A stretch of 64,000 nt of DNA from Gemmobacter sp. (GCF_034676705.1 NZ_JAUCBS010000002.1:196001-260000); one strand, 5' to 3'. Counted from the stretch's first letter, positions 1-8,330 are shown. Program-made: numbers and translations. The notes: a model not told the origin generated them from the letters alone.

Positions 1-58
1 GGCAAGCAACAATATTGCGGAAACTGCGCCGCACGCGTTGAAAAGTTGCGCTGCGCCG

Positions 59-87
59 TTGTGCTGCGGCGCGGCATCTGCTAGGGT
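59..87 (+). promoter_or_regulatory. Possible promoter of the MaoC-ribF pair
   Basis: TTGTGC (59-64), a 17-base spacer and TAGGGT (82-87) sit about 27 bases before the MaoC start. The -10 matches consensus only partly. A similar GCTAGGG occurs before the L,D-transpeptidase gene (about 39305). Bases 1-58 show no coding sequence that I can support. Confidence 0.3.
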
Positions 88-114
88 TTCCCAAGCTCCC
101 ATGAAGGAATCGCC

Positions 115-561
115 ATGATGCTGGACAACACCCCGCGCGGCACCATCTGCATCGAGGATATCGAGATCGGCATGACGCGCAGCCTGCGCAAGGTCGTCAC
201 CGACCGCGATATCGAGCTGTTCGCCGAGGTGTCGACCGACCGCAACCCGGTGCATCTCGACGATGACTATGCCCGCGACACCATCTTTCAGGGCCGGATC
301 GCGCATGGCATGCTGACCGCTGGCCTGGTATCGGCGGTGATCGGGGAACAGCTGCCCGGGCACGGCACGGTCTATCTGGGGCAAAGCCTGAAATTCATGG
401 CCCCCGTTCGCCCCGGCGACATGGTCGAGGCGGCGGTCACCGTGACGGCCGTCGATCATTCCCGCCGCCGGGTGACCCTTGAAACCCGCTGCGCGGTCGG
501 CGATACGGTTGTGCTGAAGGGCGAGGCGCTGGTTCTGGCGCCCAGCCGCAAGTTCGACTGA
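115..561 (+). CDS. MaoC-family (R)-specific enoyl-CoA hydratase
   Basis: A 148-residue single hot-dog-fold protein of the MaoC/PhaJ type, which hydrates trans-2-enoyl-CoA to (R)-3-hydroxyacyl-CoA in the cytoplasm. The hydratase signature is intact: D42 and H47 with the D-x4-H spacing of the catalytic pair, in the run STDRNPVHLD, followed by FQGRIAHGML. The length fits a stand-alone hydratase without a second domain. AAGGA lies 6 bases before the first of two adjacent ATG codons, so 115 or 118 may be the start. It lies 31 bases upstream of ribF on the same strand. The physiological substrate, for example PHA monomer supply or another acyl-CoA, cannot be told from sequence. Confidence 0.88.
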   Translation: MMLDNTPRGTICIEDIEIGMTRSLRKVVTDRDIELFAEVSTDRNPVHLDDDYARDTIFQGRIAHGMLTAGLVSAVIGEQLPGHGTVYLGQSLKFMAPVRPGDMVEAAVTVTAVDHSRRRVTLETRCAVGDTVVLKGEALVLAPSRKFD

Positions 562-592
562 CCGGCGGGCGGCCCCGCCACCTCGGGGGCAG

Positions 593-1519
593 ATGAAACG
601 GCACCATCACTGGCAGGGTCTGGCTCAGGCCGATCGTGGCGCCTCGGTCGCCATGGGGAATTTCGACGGCGTGCATCTGGGGCACCGCTCGGTCATCGAC
701 CTTGCGCGCCGGCCGGGGCAGCCCTTGGGCGTGGTCACGTTCGAACCGCATCCGCGCGAATTCTTTGCCCCCGCCTCGCCCCCGTTCCGCCTGATGAACC
801 CCGAGGCGCGGGCGAACCGGCTGGCGCGGCTGGGGGTGGACCAGTTGTATGAACTCCCTTTTGACGCGGCGCTTGCGGCCCTGACGCCCGAGGATTTCGC
901 GGCGCAGGTGCTGGCGCAGGGCCTTGGCATAAGCCATATCGTCGTCGGCACCGATTTCCGCTTTGGCAAGGGCCGCACCGGCGGCGCCGCTGAACTCGCG
1001 GCACTGGGGCGCGATCTGGGCTTTGACGTCACCGTCGCCCCGCTGGTGGAAACCGAAGGCGTCGAAATCTCGTCCACCGCGATCCGCGCCGCCCTGGCCG
1101 ATGGCCGGCCGCGCGATGCCGCCGCCATGCTGGGCCACTGGCACCGCGTGGATGGCGAGGTGCTGCACGGCGAAAAACGCGGGCGCGAACTGGGCTTTCC
1201 CACTGCCAACATGTCGCTGGCCGGCCTGCACCTGCCGCGCTTCGGGGTCTATGCCGTCAAGGTCGATGTGCTGACCGGCCCGCAACAGGGCAGCTACCAT
1301 GGCGCCGCCAGCCTTGGGGTGCGGCCGATGTTCGGGGAAAACCTGCCCAACCTCGAAACTTTCATCTTCGACTTCAAGGGCAGCCTGTATGGCGAACACC
1401 TGTCGGTCGCGCTGGTGGATTTCCTGCGGCCGGAACTGAAGTTCGACGGCCTGCCCACGCTGATCGCCCAGATGGATGCCGACTGCGCCCGCGCGCGCCA
1501 GATCCTGACCGCACTCTGA
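593..1519 (+). CDS. ribF: Bifunctional riboflavin kinase / FAD synthetase
   Basis: A 308-residue RibF of normal length. It phosphorylates riboflavin to FMN and adenylates FMN to FAD. The N-terminal adenylyltransferase domain carries GNFDGVHLGH (residues 22-31), the HxGH-type nucleotide-binding motif. The C-terminal flavokinase domain carries GRELGFPTANM, with the PTAN motif that binds Mg-ATP, around residue 200. The 31-base gap to the MaoC gene leaves no room for an FMN riboswitch, and none is seen. The neighbouring MaoC gene has no obvious functional link. The downstream gene converges from the other strand with a GC hairpin between them. Confidence 0.96.
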   Translation: MKRHHHWQGLAQADRGASVAMGNFDGVHLGHRSVIDLARRPGQPLGVVTFEPHPREFFAPASPPFRLMNPEARANRLARLGVDQLYELPFDAALAALTPEDFAAQVLAQGLGISHIVVGTDFRFGKGRTGGAAELAALGRDLGFDVTVAPLVETEGVEISSTAIRAALADGRPRDAAAMLGHWHRVDGEVLHGEKRGRELGFPTANMSLAGLHLPRFGVYAVKVDVLTGPQQGSYHGAASLGVRPMFGENLPNLETFIFDFKGSLYGEHLSVALVDFLRPELKFDGLPTLIAQMDADCARARQILTAL

Positions 1520-1520
1520 T

Positions 1521-1557
1521 CTTTCTTTCGCTTTGACCCAAATATCCTCGGGGGGTG
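1521..1557 (-). repeat. Intergenic TATTT motif, copy A
   Basis: Read on the minus strand this is CCCCCCGAGGATATTTGG followed by TCAAAGCGAAAG. It is one of five copies in the window (others near 39964, 49149, 51893 and 58330). It lies downstream of the lytic-transglycosylase gene in the same orientation. Confidence 0.55.
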
Positions 1558-1575
1558 AGGCGCGGCACGCGCCGA

Positions 1576-1596
1576 GGGGGGCAGACGGCCCCCCTT
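1576..1596. terminator. GC hairpin between convergent genes
   Basis: GGGGGGC (1576-1582), loop AGACG, GCCCCCC (1588-1594), then TT. The 7-bp perfect stem lies between the ends of ribF and the lytic-transglycosylase gene. It probably ends transcription, though the T-tract is very short. Confidence 0.5.
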
Positions 1597-1609
1597 CCCC
1601 GGCCGCGGA

Positions 1610-2191
1610 TCAGCGCCGGCGGCAGGCCTGCAATTGCATCCGGTAGGTCTCGGCCCGGCTTGCCACCCGGTCCGACACTGCAAGCAGCCAGGGCTTGGCA
1701 GTGTGGCTGCCCCGGGCATAGCCGGACCGGCCTTCGTGATAGGCCAGATACTGGCCGCGGGCATCGTGCTTGGAAATGCCCAGGCCCTTTTCCGACTTGT
1801 CGAAATACCAGCCCATGAAATCGGTGGCATCCTGAATGCGGTCGCGCCGGGCGCCGCCGCGGCCGACCTCGTCCTGGTATTCGCTCCAGGTGTCGTCCAG
1901 CGCCTGGCTATAGCCATAGGCCGAGCTTTGCCGGCCCATCGGAATCACCCCCAGCGCAAAGCGATAGGGGGTGCGGGCATTGCCGATGAACTTCGATTCC
2001 TGGTGGATCACCGCCATCTGGACATGCACCGGCACGCCCCATCGGCGTTCCGTCGCCTGCATGGCGCGGAAATACTTGGGCCGTTCATCCGCCAGCCCGC
2101 ATGCATTCTCAAGGCTGCTGGGGGCCGAGTAGTTGCCCCCGCACGACCCAAGCACCAGTAGCAGCGCCACGGCGCGAAACACTTTGCCCAT
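1610..2191 (-). CDS. Lytic transglycosylase (SLT-like) lipoprotein
   Basis: A 193-residue exported protein. The signal peptide ends in a lipobox, LGSC with the acceptor cysteine at residue 17, so it is probably outer-membrane anchored. The central IHQESKF segment (E65) matches the catalytic-glutamate region of Slt-type lytic transglycosylases, which cleave the MurNAc-GlcNAc bond of murein without water. AYGYSQAL and a later AYHEG run also fit the fold. It is shorter than full Slt70 and lacks peptidoglycan-binding repeats. It is monocistronic, and a plausible promoter is listed separately. Family is clear; which murein-remodelling process it serves is not. Confidence 0.82.
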   Translation of the reverse strand: MGKVFRAVALLLVLGSCGGNYSAPSSLENACGLADERPKYFRAMQATERRWGVPVHVQMAVIHQESKFIGNARTPYRFALGVIPMGRQSSAYGYSQALDDTWSEYQDEVGRGGARRDRIQDATDFMGWYFDKSEKGLGISKHDARGQYLAYHEGRSGYARGSHTAKPWLLAVSDRVASRAETYRMQLQACRRR

Positions 2192-2217
2192 CTGCTCTTG
2201 CCTGCTCTTTTTTTGCT

Positions 2218-2246
2218 ATCCTACGCGAAAGCGGGGCGCGTGAAAA
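2218..2246 (-). promoter_or_regulatory. Promoter of the lytic-transglycosylase gene
   Basis: On the minus strand: TTTTCA (2246-2241), an exact 17-base spacer, TAGGAT (2223-2218). Each box matches 4 of 6 consensus positions. The predicted transcript starts about 20 bases before the ATG. Confidence 0.45.
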
Positions 2247-2379
2247 TCCCGCGCGCGGGCCGGGCGATCAGAAAGCCGTGTCCGGGAACCAGCCCGAACA
2301 GACTGTTTCGTCCCCCGGCCGACCCGGCATGTGGACAACCGCCGGGACGGGGAGTAATTAGGCAACCGGGGGTCGTCAC

Positions 2380-2706
2380 ATGTTCAAGTCGCAGGCCAAA
2401 TATCATCTGGGACAGGTGCTTCGGCATCGGAAACACCCCTTTCGCGGGGTCGTGTTCGATGTTGACGCGATGTTTTCCAACACCGAGGAATGGTATTCCG
2501 CCATCCCCGAGGACAGCCGGCCCAGCAAGGACCAGCCGTTCTATCACCTGCTGGCCGAGAACGACCAAAGCTATTACGTCGCCTATGTCTCGGAACAGAA
2601 CCTCGTCCCCGACGAAACCGGCGAACCTGTGGACCACCCCGATCTGCCCGACCTGTTCGGCGATTTTCAGGATGGCCGCTATCCGTTGCAGTTCCAGTTG
2701 AACTGA
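2380..2706 (+). CDS. hspQ: Heat shock protein HspQ (YccV family)
   Basis: A 108-residue protein matching HspQ/YccV. In enterobacteria this small protein binds hemimethylated DNA and acts as a specificity-enhancing factor for Lon protease. The family hallmarks KYHLGQVLRHRKHPFRGVVF at the start, the acidic middle DQPFYHLLAEN and YVAYVSEQNL are all present, and the length is normal. It stands alone; upstream a TGGACA (2332-2337) is seen but without a convincing -10 box. Whether it is heat-inducible here cannot be judged because no clear RpoH promoter was found. Confidence 0.92.
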   Translation: MFKSQAKYHLGQVLRHRKHPFRGVVFDVDAMFSNTEEWYSAIPEDSRPSKDQPFYHLLAENDQSYYVAYVSEQNLVPDETGEPVDHPDLPDLFGDFQDGRYPLQFQLN

Positions 2707-2749
2707 CGCCGGGCTTTCGCGGCCCGCACTGGCCGGATATGGTCGGCGC

Positions 2750-3457
2750 ATGACGCCTGGATCCCTGATCACCTCCTTTTCCCCTGCCGATGCGCTGGCA
2801 CTGGCGCTGCTGCTGGCGGGCTGGCTGGGCCTGGGCTGGATGATCGAACATCCGCCGGCCCGCCGCCCGTCGGTCGCGCTGCTGATGGCCGATATCCGCC
2901 GCGACTGGATGCGCACCTTCGTCACCCGGCAGCCGCGCATCTTCGATGCCAATGTCATCGACAGCCTGCGCCAGTCGACGGCCTTCTTCGCCTCGGCCAG
3001 CATGATCGCGATCGGCGGCGGCGTGGCGCTGATGGGCGATACGGAACGGCTGGCCGGTTTTGTCAGCGATTTCACCTTGCAGACCAACCGGCAGGCGCTG
3101 GAACTGAAGCTGCTGGTCGTGCTGCTGCTGGTGGCCAATGCGCTGCTGAAATTCGTCTGGGCCAACCGGCTGTTCGGCTATTGCTCGATCCTGATGGCGT
3201 CGGTCCCGAACGAGCCCGAACACCCGAACGCCTACCCCCGCGCCGCGCAGGCGGCCGAGGTGAACATCACCGCCGCCCGCAGCTTCAACCGGGGGCTACA
3301 GTCGATCTATTTCGCGCTGGCCGGGCTGGCCTGGCTGGTGGGGCCGGTGCCGCTGATGCTGGCGGTGCTGCTGACCTGCGCGATGATCACGCGGCGCGAA
3401 TTCGCCTCGGAATCGCGCCGGATCATCCTGGGGACCGATCCGGGCCAACGGCCATGA
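2750..3457 (+). CDS. DUF599 membrane protein
   Basis: A 235-residue integral membrane protein of the DUF599 family, function unknown. Hydrophobic segments are visible near residues 9-28, 75-95, 120-140 and 185-215. Between the first two is a positively charged stretch, RRDWMRTFVTRQPRIFDAN, typical of the family. The stop codon overlaps the ATG of the following glycosyltransferase (ATGA), so the two are translationally coupled. That is the only hint of a role in envelope glycan or polysaccharide work. Confidence 0.8.
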   Translation: MTPGSLITSFSPADALALALLLAGWLGLGWMIEHPPARRPSVALLMADIRRDWMRTFVTRQPRIFDANVIDSLRQSTAFFASASMIAIGGGVALMGDTERLAGFVSDFTLQTNRQALELKLLVVLLLVANALLKFVWANRLFGYCSILMASVPNEPEHPNAYPRAAQAAEVNITAARSFNRGLQSIYFALAGLAWLVGPVPLMLAVLLTCAMITRREFASESRRIILGTDPGQRP

Positions 3458-4725
3458 GGCAGGCGCTGGTCCTGGGCATCACGGCGGATCTGGATTTTGC
3501 CGCCGGGGCCTTTCTGGCGGGCTTCCTGCGCCACAACGCGGGCTTTGCCGGCGATGTCGTGGTGCTGCACGATGGTCTGGGCGCGCAAGCGCAACAGGCG
3601 CTGTCGCGCCTTGCGCCCCGCCTGCGGCTGGAGCCCTTCGGCCCTGCCCGCGCCCGCGCCCGGCTGATGCAGGCGGGGCTGGACCGGCCACGGATCCGCC
3701 GCGCATTGGCCCGGCGCAATCCGATGATCCTGGCCAAGTTCGAAATGTTCGACTGGCTGGACCGCTACGACAGCGTAGTCTGGTGCGATGCCGACATGCT
3801 GGTGCAGGCGCCGGTCGGCGATCTGTGGGGCGCGGGGCTGCTGGGCTGGCGGGGGCTGGCCGATGGGGCGCTGGCCCGGCGTGGCGCCACCCTGCGCGCG
3901 GTGGAACATCTGCTGACGGTGCATGACGTTCCGCTGCCGAATGGCGGTGTGATCGTCGCGGGGGCCGATCTGCGGCACAGGGGGCTGGGCGCCCGCGATC
4001 TGTATGCCATGGTCGCCCAGCTGGTCCGCCATACCAGGGCCGAGGCGCTGGACGAACTGGCGCTGTTCCTGCTGGCCAGTCACCATCGCCTGGCGGTGAC
4101 GGCGCTGGATCCGGGCCTGAACCAGTCGGTGGCGATGCCCGGCGCGGCGCAGGCGCGCATCCTGCACGCAATCGGGCCGGACAAGTTCTGGAACGCGGCC
4201 CCCCTGCGCCAGTCCTGCCCGCAATGGCAGGCCGACCACGACCTGTGGGTCGCCGCCGGCGGCCGTCCGGCCCCGGCCCCCGACCGGCTGACCGATGTTC
4301 ACCCGATGGCCCCCGATGCCGCGCTGGCCGCGGCGCGCAACCGGGCGTTCTGGCAGGAGTTCTGGCGCGATCTTGGCCCCGCCCTGCCCGATGGCCTGTG
4401 GCCCGACCTGCGCCCCGACCTGCCCTATCTGCGGCTGCATCTGACCGGCCAGGACCGCCATCTGTGGGCGGAACTGACCCCGACCGCCACCCCCGGCCGG
4501 ATACGGCTGGCGGTCGGGCTGGAACGGACGGCCACCGCCGATCCTGCCCCGCTGCACCGGACGCTGGCCGCCAGCGGCCTTGGCCTGCGCTACAAGGATG
4601 CGCGCGCCCATCATGTCTGGTTTACCGAAAGCCCGCGCGATGGCCTGCCCGCAGCACTTGCCCTGCTGCGCGATGCCCTGCGCGCCGCGCTGACCCCGAC
4701 GGAGACGCCATGCCCGCCGCCCTGA
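3454..4725 (+). CDS. Glycosyltransferase (GT8-like)
   Basis: A 423-residue protein. The first roughly 300 residues resemble nucleotide-sugar glycosyltransferases: Rossmann-like start, conserved PMILAKFEMFDWLDRYDSVV, and the metal-binding DxD motif D112-A113-D114. A later segment around HAIGPDKFWN suits the second half of a GT8-type active site. The last 95 residues or so form a separate region not expected in GT8 proteins. The longer in-frame reading from 3181 was rejected because ATG 3454 overlaps the DUF599 stop. It shares 16 bases with the next gene. Donor and acceptor are unknown. Confidence 0.7.
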   Translation: MRQALVLGITADLDFAAGAFLAGFLRHNAGFAGDVVVLHDGLGAQAQQALSRLAPRLRLEPFGPARARARLMQAGLDRPRIRRALARRNPMILAKFEMFDWLDRYDSVVWCDADMLVQAPVGDLWGAGLLGWRGLADGALARRGATLRAVEHLLTVHDVPLPNGGVIVAGADLRHRGLGARDLYAMVAQLVRHTRAEALDELALFLLASHHRLAVTALDPGLNQSVAMPGAAQARILHAIGPDKFWNAAPLRQSCPQWQADHDLWVAAGGRPAPAPDRLTDVHPMAPDAALAAARNRAFWQEFWRDLGPALPDGLWPDLRPDLPYLRLHLTGQDRHLWAELTPTATPGRIRLAVGLERTATADPAPLHRTLAASGLGLRYKDARAHHVWFTESPRDGLPAALALLRDALRAALTPTETPCPPP

Positions 4726-5399
4726 TCGTTGCCCATGGCTCCCCGGCCGAGCCGGGGCCGCAGGAAACCGCCCTGCAATCGCTGGCCGCGCAGGTTCAGG
4801 GGCAGTTGCCCGGCTGGCAGGTGCTGGGCGCCACATTGGCCGCGCCGGGCGCGCTGGAAACGGCGCTGGACCGGCTGGGACCGGGGGCGCTGATCTATCC
4901 GTTCTTCATGGCGCAGGGCTGGTTCACCGGGCGCGAACTGCCGCGCCGGCTGGCGCTGGCAGGGGCGGGGGCGCTGCGCCAGCTGGATCCGTTCGGCACC
5001 GATCCCGACCTGCCGGGCCTGATGGCCCGCGTGGCGCTGGACGGCGCGCGGCAGGCCGGGCTGGACCCGGCTGCAAGCACGCTGCTGCTGGCCGCCCATG
5101 GCAGCAAGGTGTCGCGCACCTCGGCCGACAGCACCTATGCCATGGCCGACCACATGCGGCGGTTGACGTCGTTTACCGTGACCGTGGGCTTTGTCGAGGA
5201 ACCGCCCTTCCTGACCGACACCGCCCGCATCGACGGCCCGGCGATCTGCCTGCCGTTCTTTGCCCTGCGCGCCGGCCATGTGGCAGGCGACGTTCCCGAC
5301 GCGCTGGATCAGGCGGGGTTCAGCGGCCCGCTGCTGCGCGCCATCGGCGAACATCCCATGGCCGCCGCGCTGATCGCGGCGGCGCTGGCGCGGGCTTAG
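4710..5399 (+). CDS. CbiX/SirB-type sirohydrochlorin chelatase-like protein
   Basis: A 229-residue protein with the two-lobed chelatase pattern: IVAHGSPAEPG at the N-terminus (H9, expected metal/tetrapyrrole-binding histidine) and a second LLAAHGSKVSRT motif halfway. CbiX/SirB proteins insert Co or Fe into sirohydrochlorin for cobalamin or siroheme. No other cobalamin or siroheme gene is nearby, so the metal and pathway are open. The start at 4710 lies inside the preceding glycosyltransferase gene, and the end overlaps the opposite-strand 98-aa gene by 4 bases (TTAG). Confidence 0.72.
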   Translation: MPAALIVAHGSPAEPGPQETALQSLAAQVQGQLPGWQVLGATLAAPGALETALDRLGPGALIYPFFMAQGWFTGRELPRRLALAGAGALRQLDPFGTDPDLPGLMARVALDGARQAGLDPAASTLLLAAHGSKVSRTSADSTYAMADHMRRLTSFTVTVGFVEEPPFLTDTARIDGPAICLPFFALRAGHVAGDVPDALDQAGFSGPLLRAIGEHPMAAALIAAALARA

Positions 5400-5692
5400 G
5401 GCTGGCGTTCGACATGCGCCTTGATCGACTGGCTCGCCTCGTCGATCCAGCCGTATTTCGCCGCGGCCTTGACCATGGCGTCATAGCCTGCGCGCCACTC
5501 CGGCCCCTTGGGCGCGCCGGGCAGCGTCGGCACCAGGTCGATCCCGACCAGCGCGTTGCCATCATCGACAAAGCCGATGCCCCGGATCTCGGGTTGCGCC
5601 GTGGGGCAATTCTGCAACAAGACCTTGAATTTGCGGAAATCCTCGGCCTCGTCCAGCCGGGTTCCGGTGGCGGGGGAATAGGTGACGATCAT
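5396..5692 (-). CDS. Uncharacterised 98-residue protein
   Basis: I do not recognise this family. It is a 98-residue soluble, mildly acidic protein with no signal peptide or membrane segment. Visible features are a central FVDDGNALVGIDLVPTLPG and a helical C-terminus with YDAMVKAAAKYGWID. The ATG overlaps the stop of the double-SDR gene (ATGA), so it is the last gene of the minus-strand accessory run. The fused context and absence of transport signals suggest a cytoplasmic accessory role in that pathway; this is inference only. Confidence 0.65.
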   Translation of the reverse strand: MIVTYSPATGTRLDEAEDFRKFKVLLQNCPTAQPEIRGIGFVDDGNALVGIDLVPTLPGAPKGPEWRAGYDAMVKAAAKYGWIDEASQSIKAHVERQP

Positions 5693-7290
5693 GCGGGATC
5701 CTCCTCAAGGTCCGGGGTGCTGGCGGCGCCGGCATTGCCAAAGGATGTCCAGCCGCCATCGACATACAGGATACCACCATTTACATAGGACGCGGCATCC
5801 GAGGCCATGAAATGCACCGCCTCGGCAATATCCGTCGGCCGCCCCATGTCGCCCATCGGAATGCGGCGCTGAATGGCGGGGCTGTCGATCCGGCCGGCGG
5901 ATTCCAGTTCGGCCACCCCCGGCGTGCGGATATAGCCGGGCGCCACCGTCACCACCCGGTGCCCCTGCGGCGCCAGTTCGGCGGCCAGGCACCGCGTCAG
6001 CACATCAACCGCCGCCTTGGACGCACCATAGGCATGGCGGGGAGCAAAGGGCAGGAAGGTGTTGATTGACCCAAGGTTCACCACCACGCCCGGACGCCCG
6101 TCCATCAGCGGCAACGCCTCGCGCACGCACAGGAAGCTGCCGGTCAGGTTCACGTCCAGCACCCGTTCCAAATCGGCAAAGGACTGGTCCAGCGCGGGCT
6201 TGAACACATCGGCAATGGCCGCATCGTTGACCAGCACATCCACCCGGCCATGCCGCGCCGCGATGGCAGCAAAGGCGGCACGCACCGCGCTTTCGCTGGT
6301 GATGTCCACCGAAATCGCCATGGCCCCGGCGCCCAGCCGGGCGGCAACGGCGGTTGCCGCGGCATAATCCTGATCGGCCACCACCACATGATCGCCCGAG
6401 GCCGCGAACCGTTCGGCAATCGCCGCCCCGATGCCGCGCCCGGCGCCCGTCACCACCACCACGCGGGGGCCACCGGCCGGCGCAGGCCGCGCCAGTTCGG
6501 CGGCGGGAACGCCATCCACGGGGGGGTGCGCCTCGCCGGGCTGGTTGAACGACATCCAGCCGCCATCCACCGCCAGCACCGATCCGGTGACATAGCGCGC
6601 AGCGGCCGAGGCAAGGAAGCAGGCCGCCGCCGCCATTTCATCGGCGCGGCCCATGCGCCCCATCGGAATGCGGCGGCGCACGGCAGCCAGATCGGCCTTG
6701 CCTGCTGCCTCCAGCCCCGCAACCATCGGGGTGCGGACATAGCCCGGGGCAATCGCATTCACCCGGATGCCCCGCGCCGCCCATTCGCAGGCCAGCGATT
6801 TCGTCAGGGAAATCACCGCCGCCTTGGACGCGGCATAGGCGTTGCGGCGCGGGTTGCCCAGCACACCGGCCAGCGACGCGGTGTTGACGATGGCGCCACC
6901 CGGGGCCATCCGCCGCGCCGCCTCGCGCGCCATGGCAAAGGCGCCCAGCACGTTCACCCGCAGCGTGGCACGGAAATGGTCGGTTCCGGTTTCCACCGTG
7001 GGCGCCATGGTGGGGCCGACGGCGGCGTTGTTCAGCAAGACCTCGATCCGCCCGCCCGGACAGGCCGCGTCGATCTGCGCGAACAGTTGCACGATGGCCG
7101 CCTCGTCGCCCAGATCGCAGCCAAGCCCAAGATGGCCGGGCCCGAATTCGGCCACCGCGCCCGCAGGGTCGGCCTGCGGCAGATCCACCGCGATCAGGCG
7201 GTAGCCCCGCCCGGCCAGATCGGCCAGCATCGCGCGGCCAATGCCGCCGGCGGCGCCGGTGACGATGGCAATGGGTCGGGTATCGGTCAT
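5689..7290 (-). CDS. Fused tandem short-chain dehydrogenase/reductase
   Basis: A 533-residue head-to-tail fusion of two complete classical SDR domains. Domain 1 (about 5-250) has TGAAGGIG at 11-18, NNAA, S139, and Y152-x3-K156. Domain 2 (about 274-520) has TGAGRGIG at 281-288, S408 and Y421-x3-K425; its NNAG motif reads VNDAA. Each ends with a VDGGW segment. Both NAD(P)-binding sites and both catalytic Tyr/Lys pairs look intact, so each half could be an active oxidoreductase. The linker (250-273) is Pro/Ala-rich. It sits 9 bases after the flavin reductase gene. Substrates are unknown, presumably successive or related hydroxyacyl or alcohol intermediates of the operon. Confidence 0.88.
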   Translation of the reverse strand: MTDTRPIAIVTGAAGGIGRAMLADLAGRGYRLIAVDLPQADPAGAVAEFGPGHLGLGCDLGDEAAIVQLFAQIDAACPGGRIEVLLNNAAVGPTMAPTVETGTDHFRATLRVNVLGAFAMAREAARRMAPGGAIVNTASLAGVLGNPRRNAYAASKAAVISLTKSLACEWAARGIRVNAIAPGYVRTPMVAGLEAAGKADLAAVRRRIPMGRMGRADEMAAAACFLASAAARYVTGSVLAVDGGWMSFNQPGEAHPPVDGVPAAELARPAPAGGPRVVVVTGAGRGIGAAIAERFAASGDHVVVADQDYAAATAVAARLGAGAMAISVDITSESAVRAAFAAIAARHGRVDVLVNDAAIADVFKPALDQSFADLERVLDVNLTGSFLCVREALPLMDGRPGVVVNLGSINTFLPFAPRHAYGASKAAVDVLTRCLAAELAPQGHRVVTVAPGYIRTPGVAELESAGRIDSPAIQRRIPMGDMGRPTDIAEAVHFMASDAASYVNGGILYVDGGWTSFGNAGAASTPDLEEDPA

Positions 7291-7299
7291 GTCGTGTTC

Positions 7300-7818
7300 C
7301 TATTCGGTGGAAAGCCGGCGGAAATAGCCGTCGCGATACAGCAGCATCGGCCCGTCGCTGCCGGTCACGCCCACCACCTGGCCCATGAAGATCGAATGCG
7401 CGCCGCAGGGCACCATCTGCACCACGCGGCAATCGAACGAGGCGACGGTATCGGCCAGCATCGGCGCGCCGCTGGGACCGGCCGTCCAGCGCCCTTCGGC
7501 AAAGCGTTCGACCGGATCCAGCCTGGCGGTGGAAAACAGCCGGGCGATGCCGGCTTGTTCCTCGGTCAGGAAGTTCACCGCAAAGCTGCCGGATCTGGCG
7601 ATCAGCGCCTCGCAGGTGGCGCCGCGGTTGATGCAGACCAGCAGCGTGGGCGGATCGGTGGTGGCAGAGCATACGGCCGTCGCGGTAAGACCGTTGCGCA
7701 TGTCGCCTGCCCGCGCGGTAATCACCGCGACGGGCGAGGTCACCTTGCGCATCGCCAGCCGGAACTCCTCGGACGGGATAAGGTCGCCTGGCGCGTCCTG
7801 TTCCACGAGCGCCCCCAT
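7300..7818 (-). CDS. Flavin reductase family protein (HpaC/RutF-like)
   Basis: A 172-residue FMN-binding split-barrel protein. Features are the start MRKVTSPVAVITA, NGLTATAVCSATTDPPTLLVCIN (read as two flavin-binding runs), FAVNFLTEEQ and the C-terminal YRDGYFRRL. Members reduce FMN or FAD with NAD(P)H for a partner monooxygenase. No oxygenase component is encoded anywhere in the window. The start was set at ATG 7818, which overlaps the previous stop as TGATG; a GTG one codon upstream is possible. Its place between NTF2-like and SDR genes suggests a pathway with an oxygenation step encoded elsewhere. Confidence 0.85.
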   Translation of the reverse strand: MGALVEQDAPGDLIPSEEFRLAMRKVTSPVAVITARAGDMRNGLTATAVCSATTDPPTLLVCINRGATCEALIARSGSFAVNFLTEEQAGIARLFSTARLDPVERFAEGRWTAGPSGAPMLADTVASFDCRVVQMVPCGAHSIFMGQVVGVTGSDGPMLLYRDGYFRRLSTE

Positions 7819-8330
7819 CACGGCTGGCCGATCCGGTAGACCGGATCGTCGGGGTAGCTGCCCCCGATCGGCTGGCGCGGGCCAAAGCGGTCGGCATCCG
7901 ACCCCTCGGGCACCTGCTGCGGGTCGATCCAGTCATAGGCGACCACGCGCCGCGCCACCCGCCATTCGCCGCCGCGCTTTTCGAACAGGTCGCAGTAGCG
8001 GCCCGACATCATCACCTGCCGCACCACGCCATCCGCCCCCGCCCCGCGCTGGAACGCCAGCCAGTAGGTTTCCACCGCCGCGCGGCCATCGTCGCGGAAC
8101 TCGATCAGGATGTTGCCGACATGATGGATATTGCGCGGCCCGGTTGCCCAGGCTGCCTTGACCCAATCGAAGAACCCCTCGACCGGGCCATGATAGGCAC
8201 CGTGCCGATCCACCGCATCGGGCCAGTAGGACGACCGCAAGGCCGCCTCGTCCGCCCGGTCGACCCCCCGGCAATAGCGGTGGATACAATCGCGGATCGC
8301 TTCGCGGTCGATCAGTTCATCAAGCGTCAT
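7818..8330 (-). CDS. NTF2-like (SnoaL_4) protein
   Basis: A 170-residue single-domain NTF2-like protein. The N-terminal helix LIDREAIRDCIHRYCRGVD is typical of the SnoaL_4/LinA branch. D24, and the first His of NIHHVGN, appear to align with the Asp-His catalytic pair of the LinA and scytalone-dehydratase group. It may therefore be a dehydratase, isomerase or dehydrohalogenase, but many family members are non-catalytic. It overlaps the acyl-CoA synthetase gene upstream by 11 bases and the flavin reductase gene by 1 base. Confidence 0.78.
   Translation of the reverse strand: MTLDELIDREAIRDCIHRYCRGVDRADEAALRSSYWPDAVDRHGAYHGPVEGFFDWVKAAWATGPRNIHHVGNILIEFRDDGRAAVETYWLAFQRGAGADGVVRQVMMSGRYCDLFEKRGGEWRVARRVVAYDWIDPQQVPEGSDADRFGPRQPIGGSYPDDPVYRIGQP

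Noticed and set aside
1..114. End of an upstream gene
   Set aside because: No frame gives a convincing C-terminus; a weak promoter is the best reading.
562..592. FMN riboswitch before ribF
   Set aside because: Only 31 bases separate the MaoC and ribF genes; the conserved RFN element does not fit.
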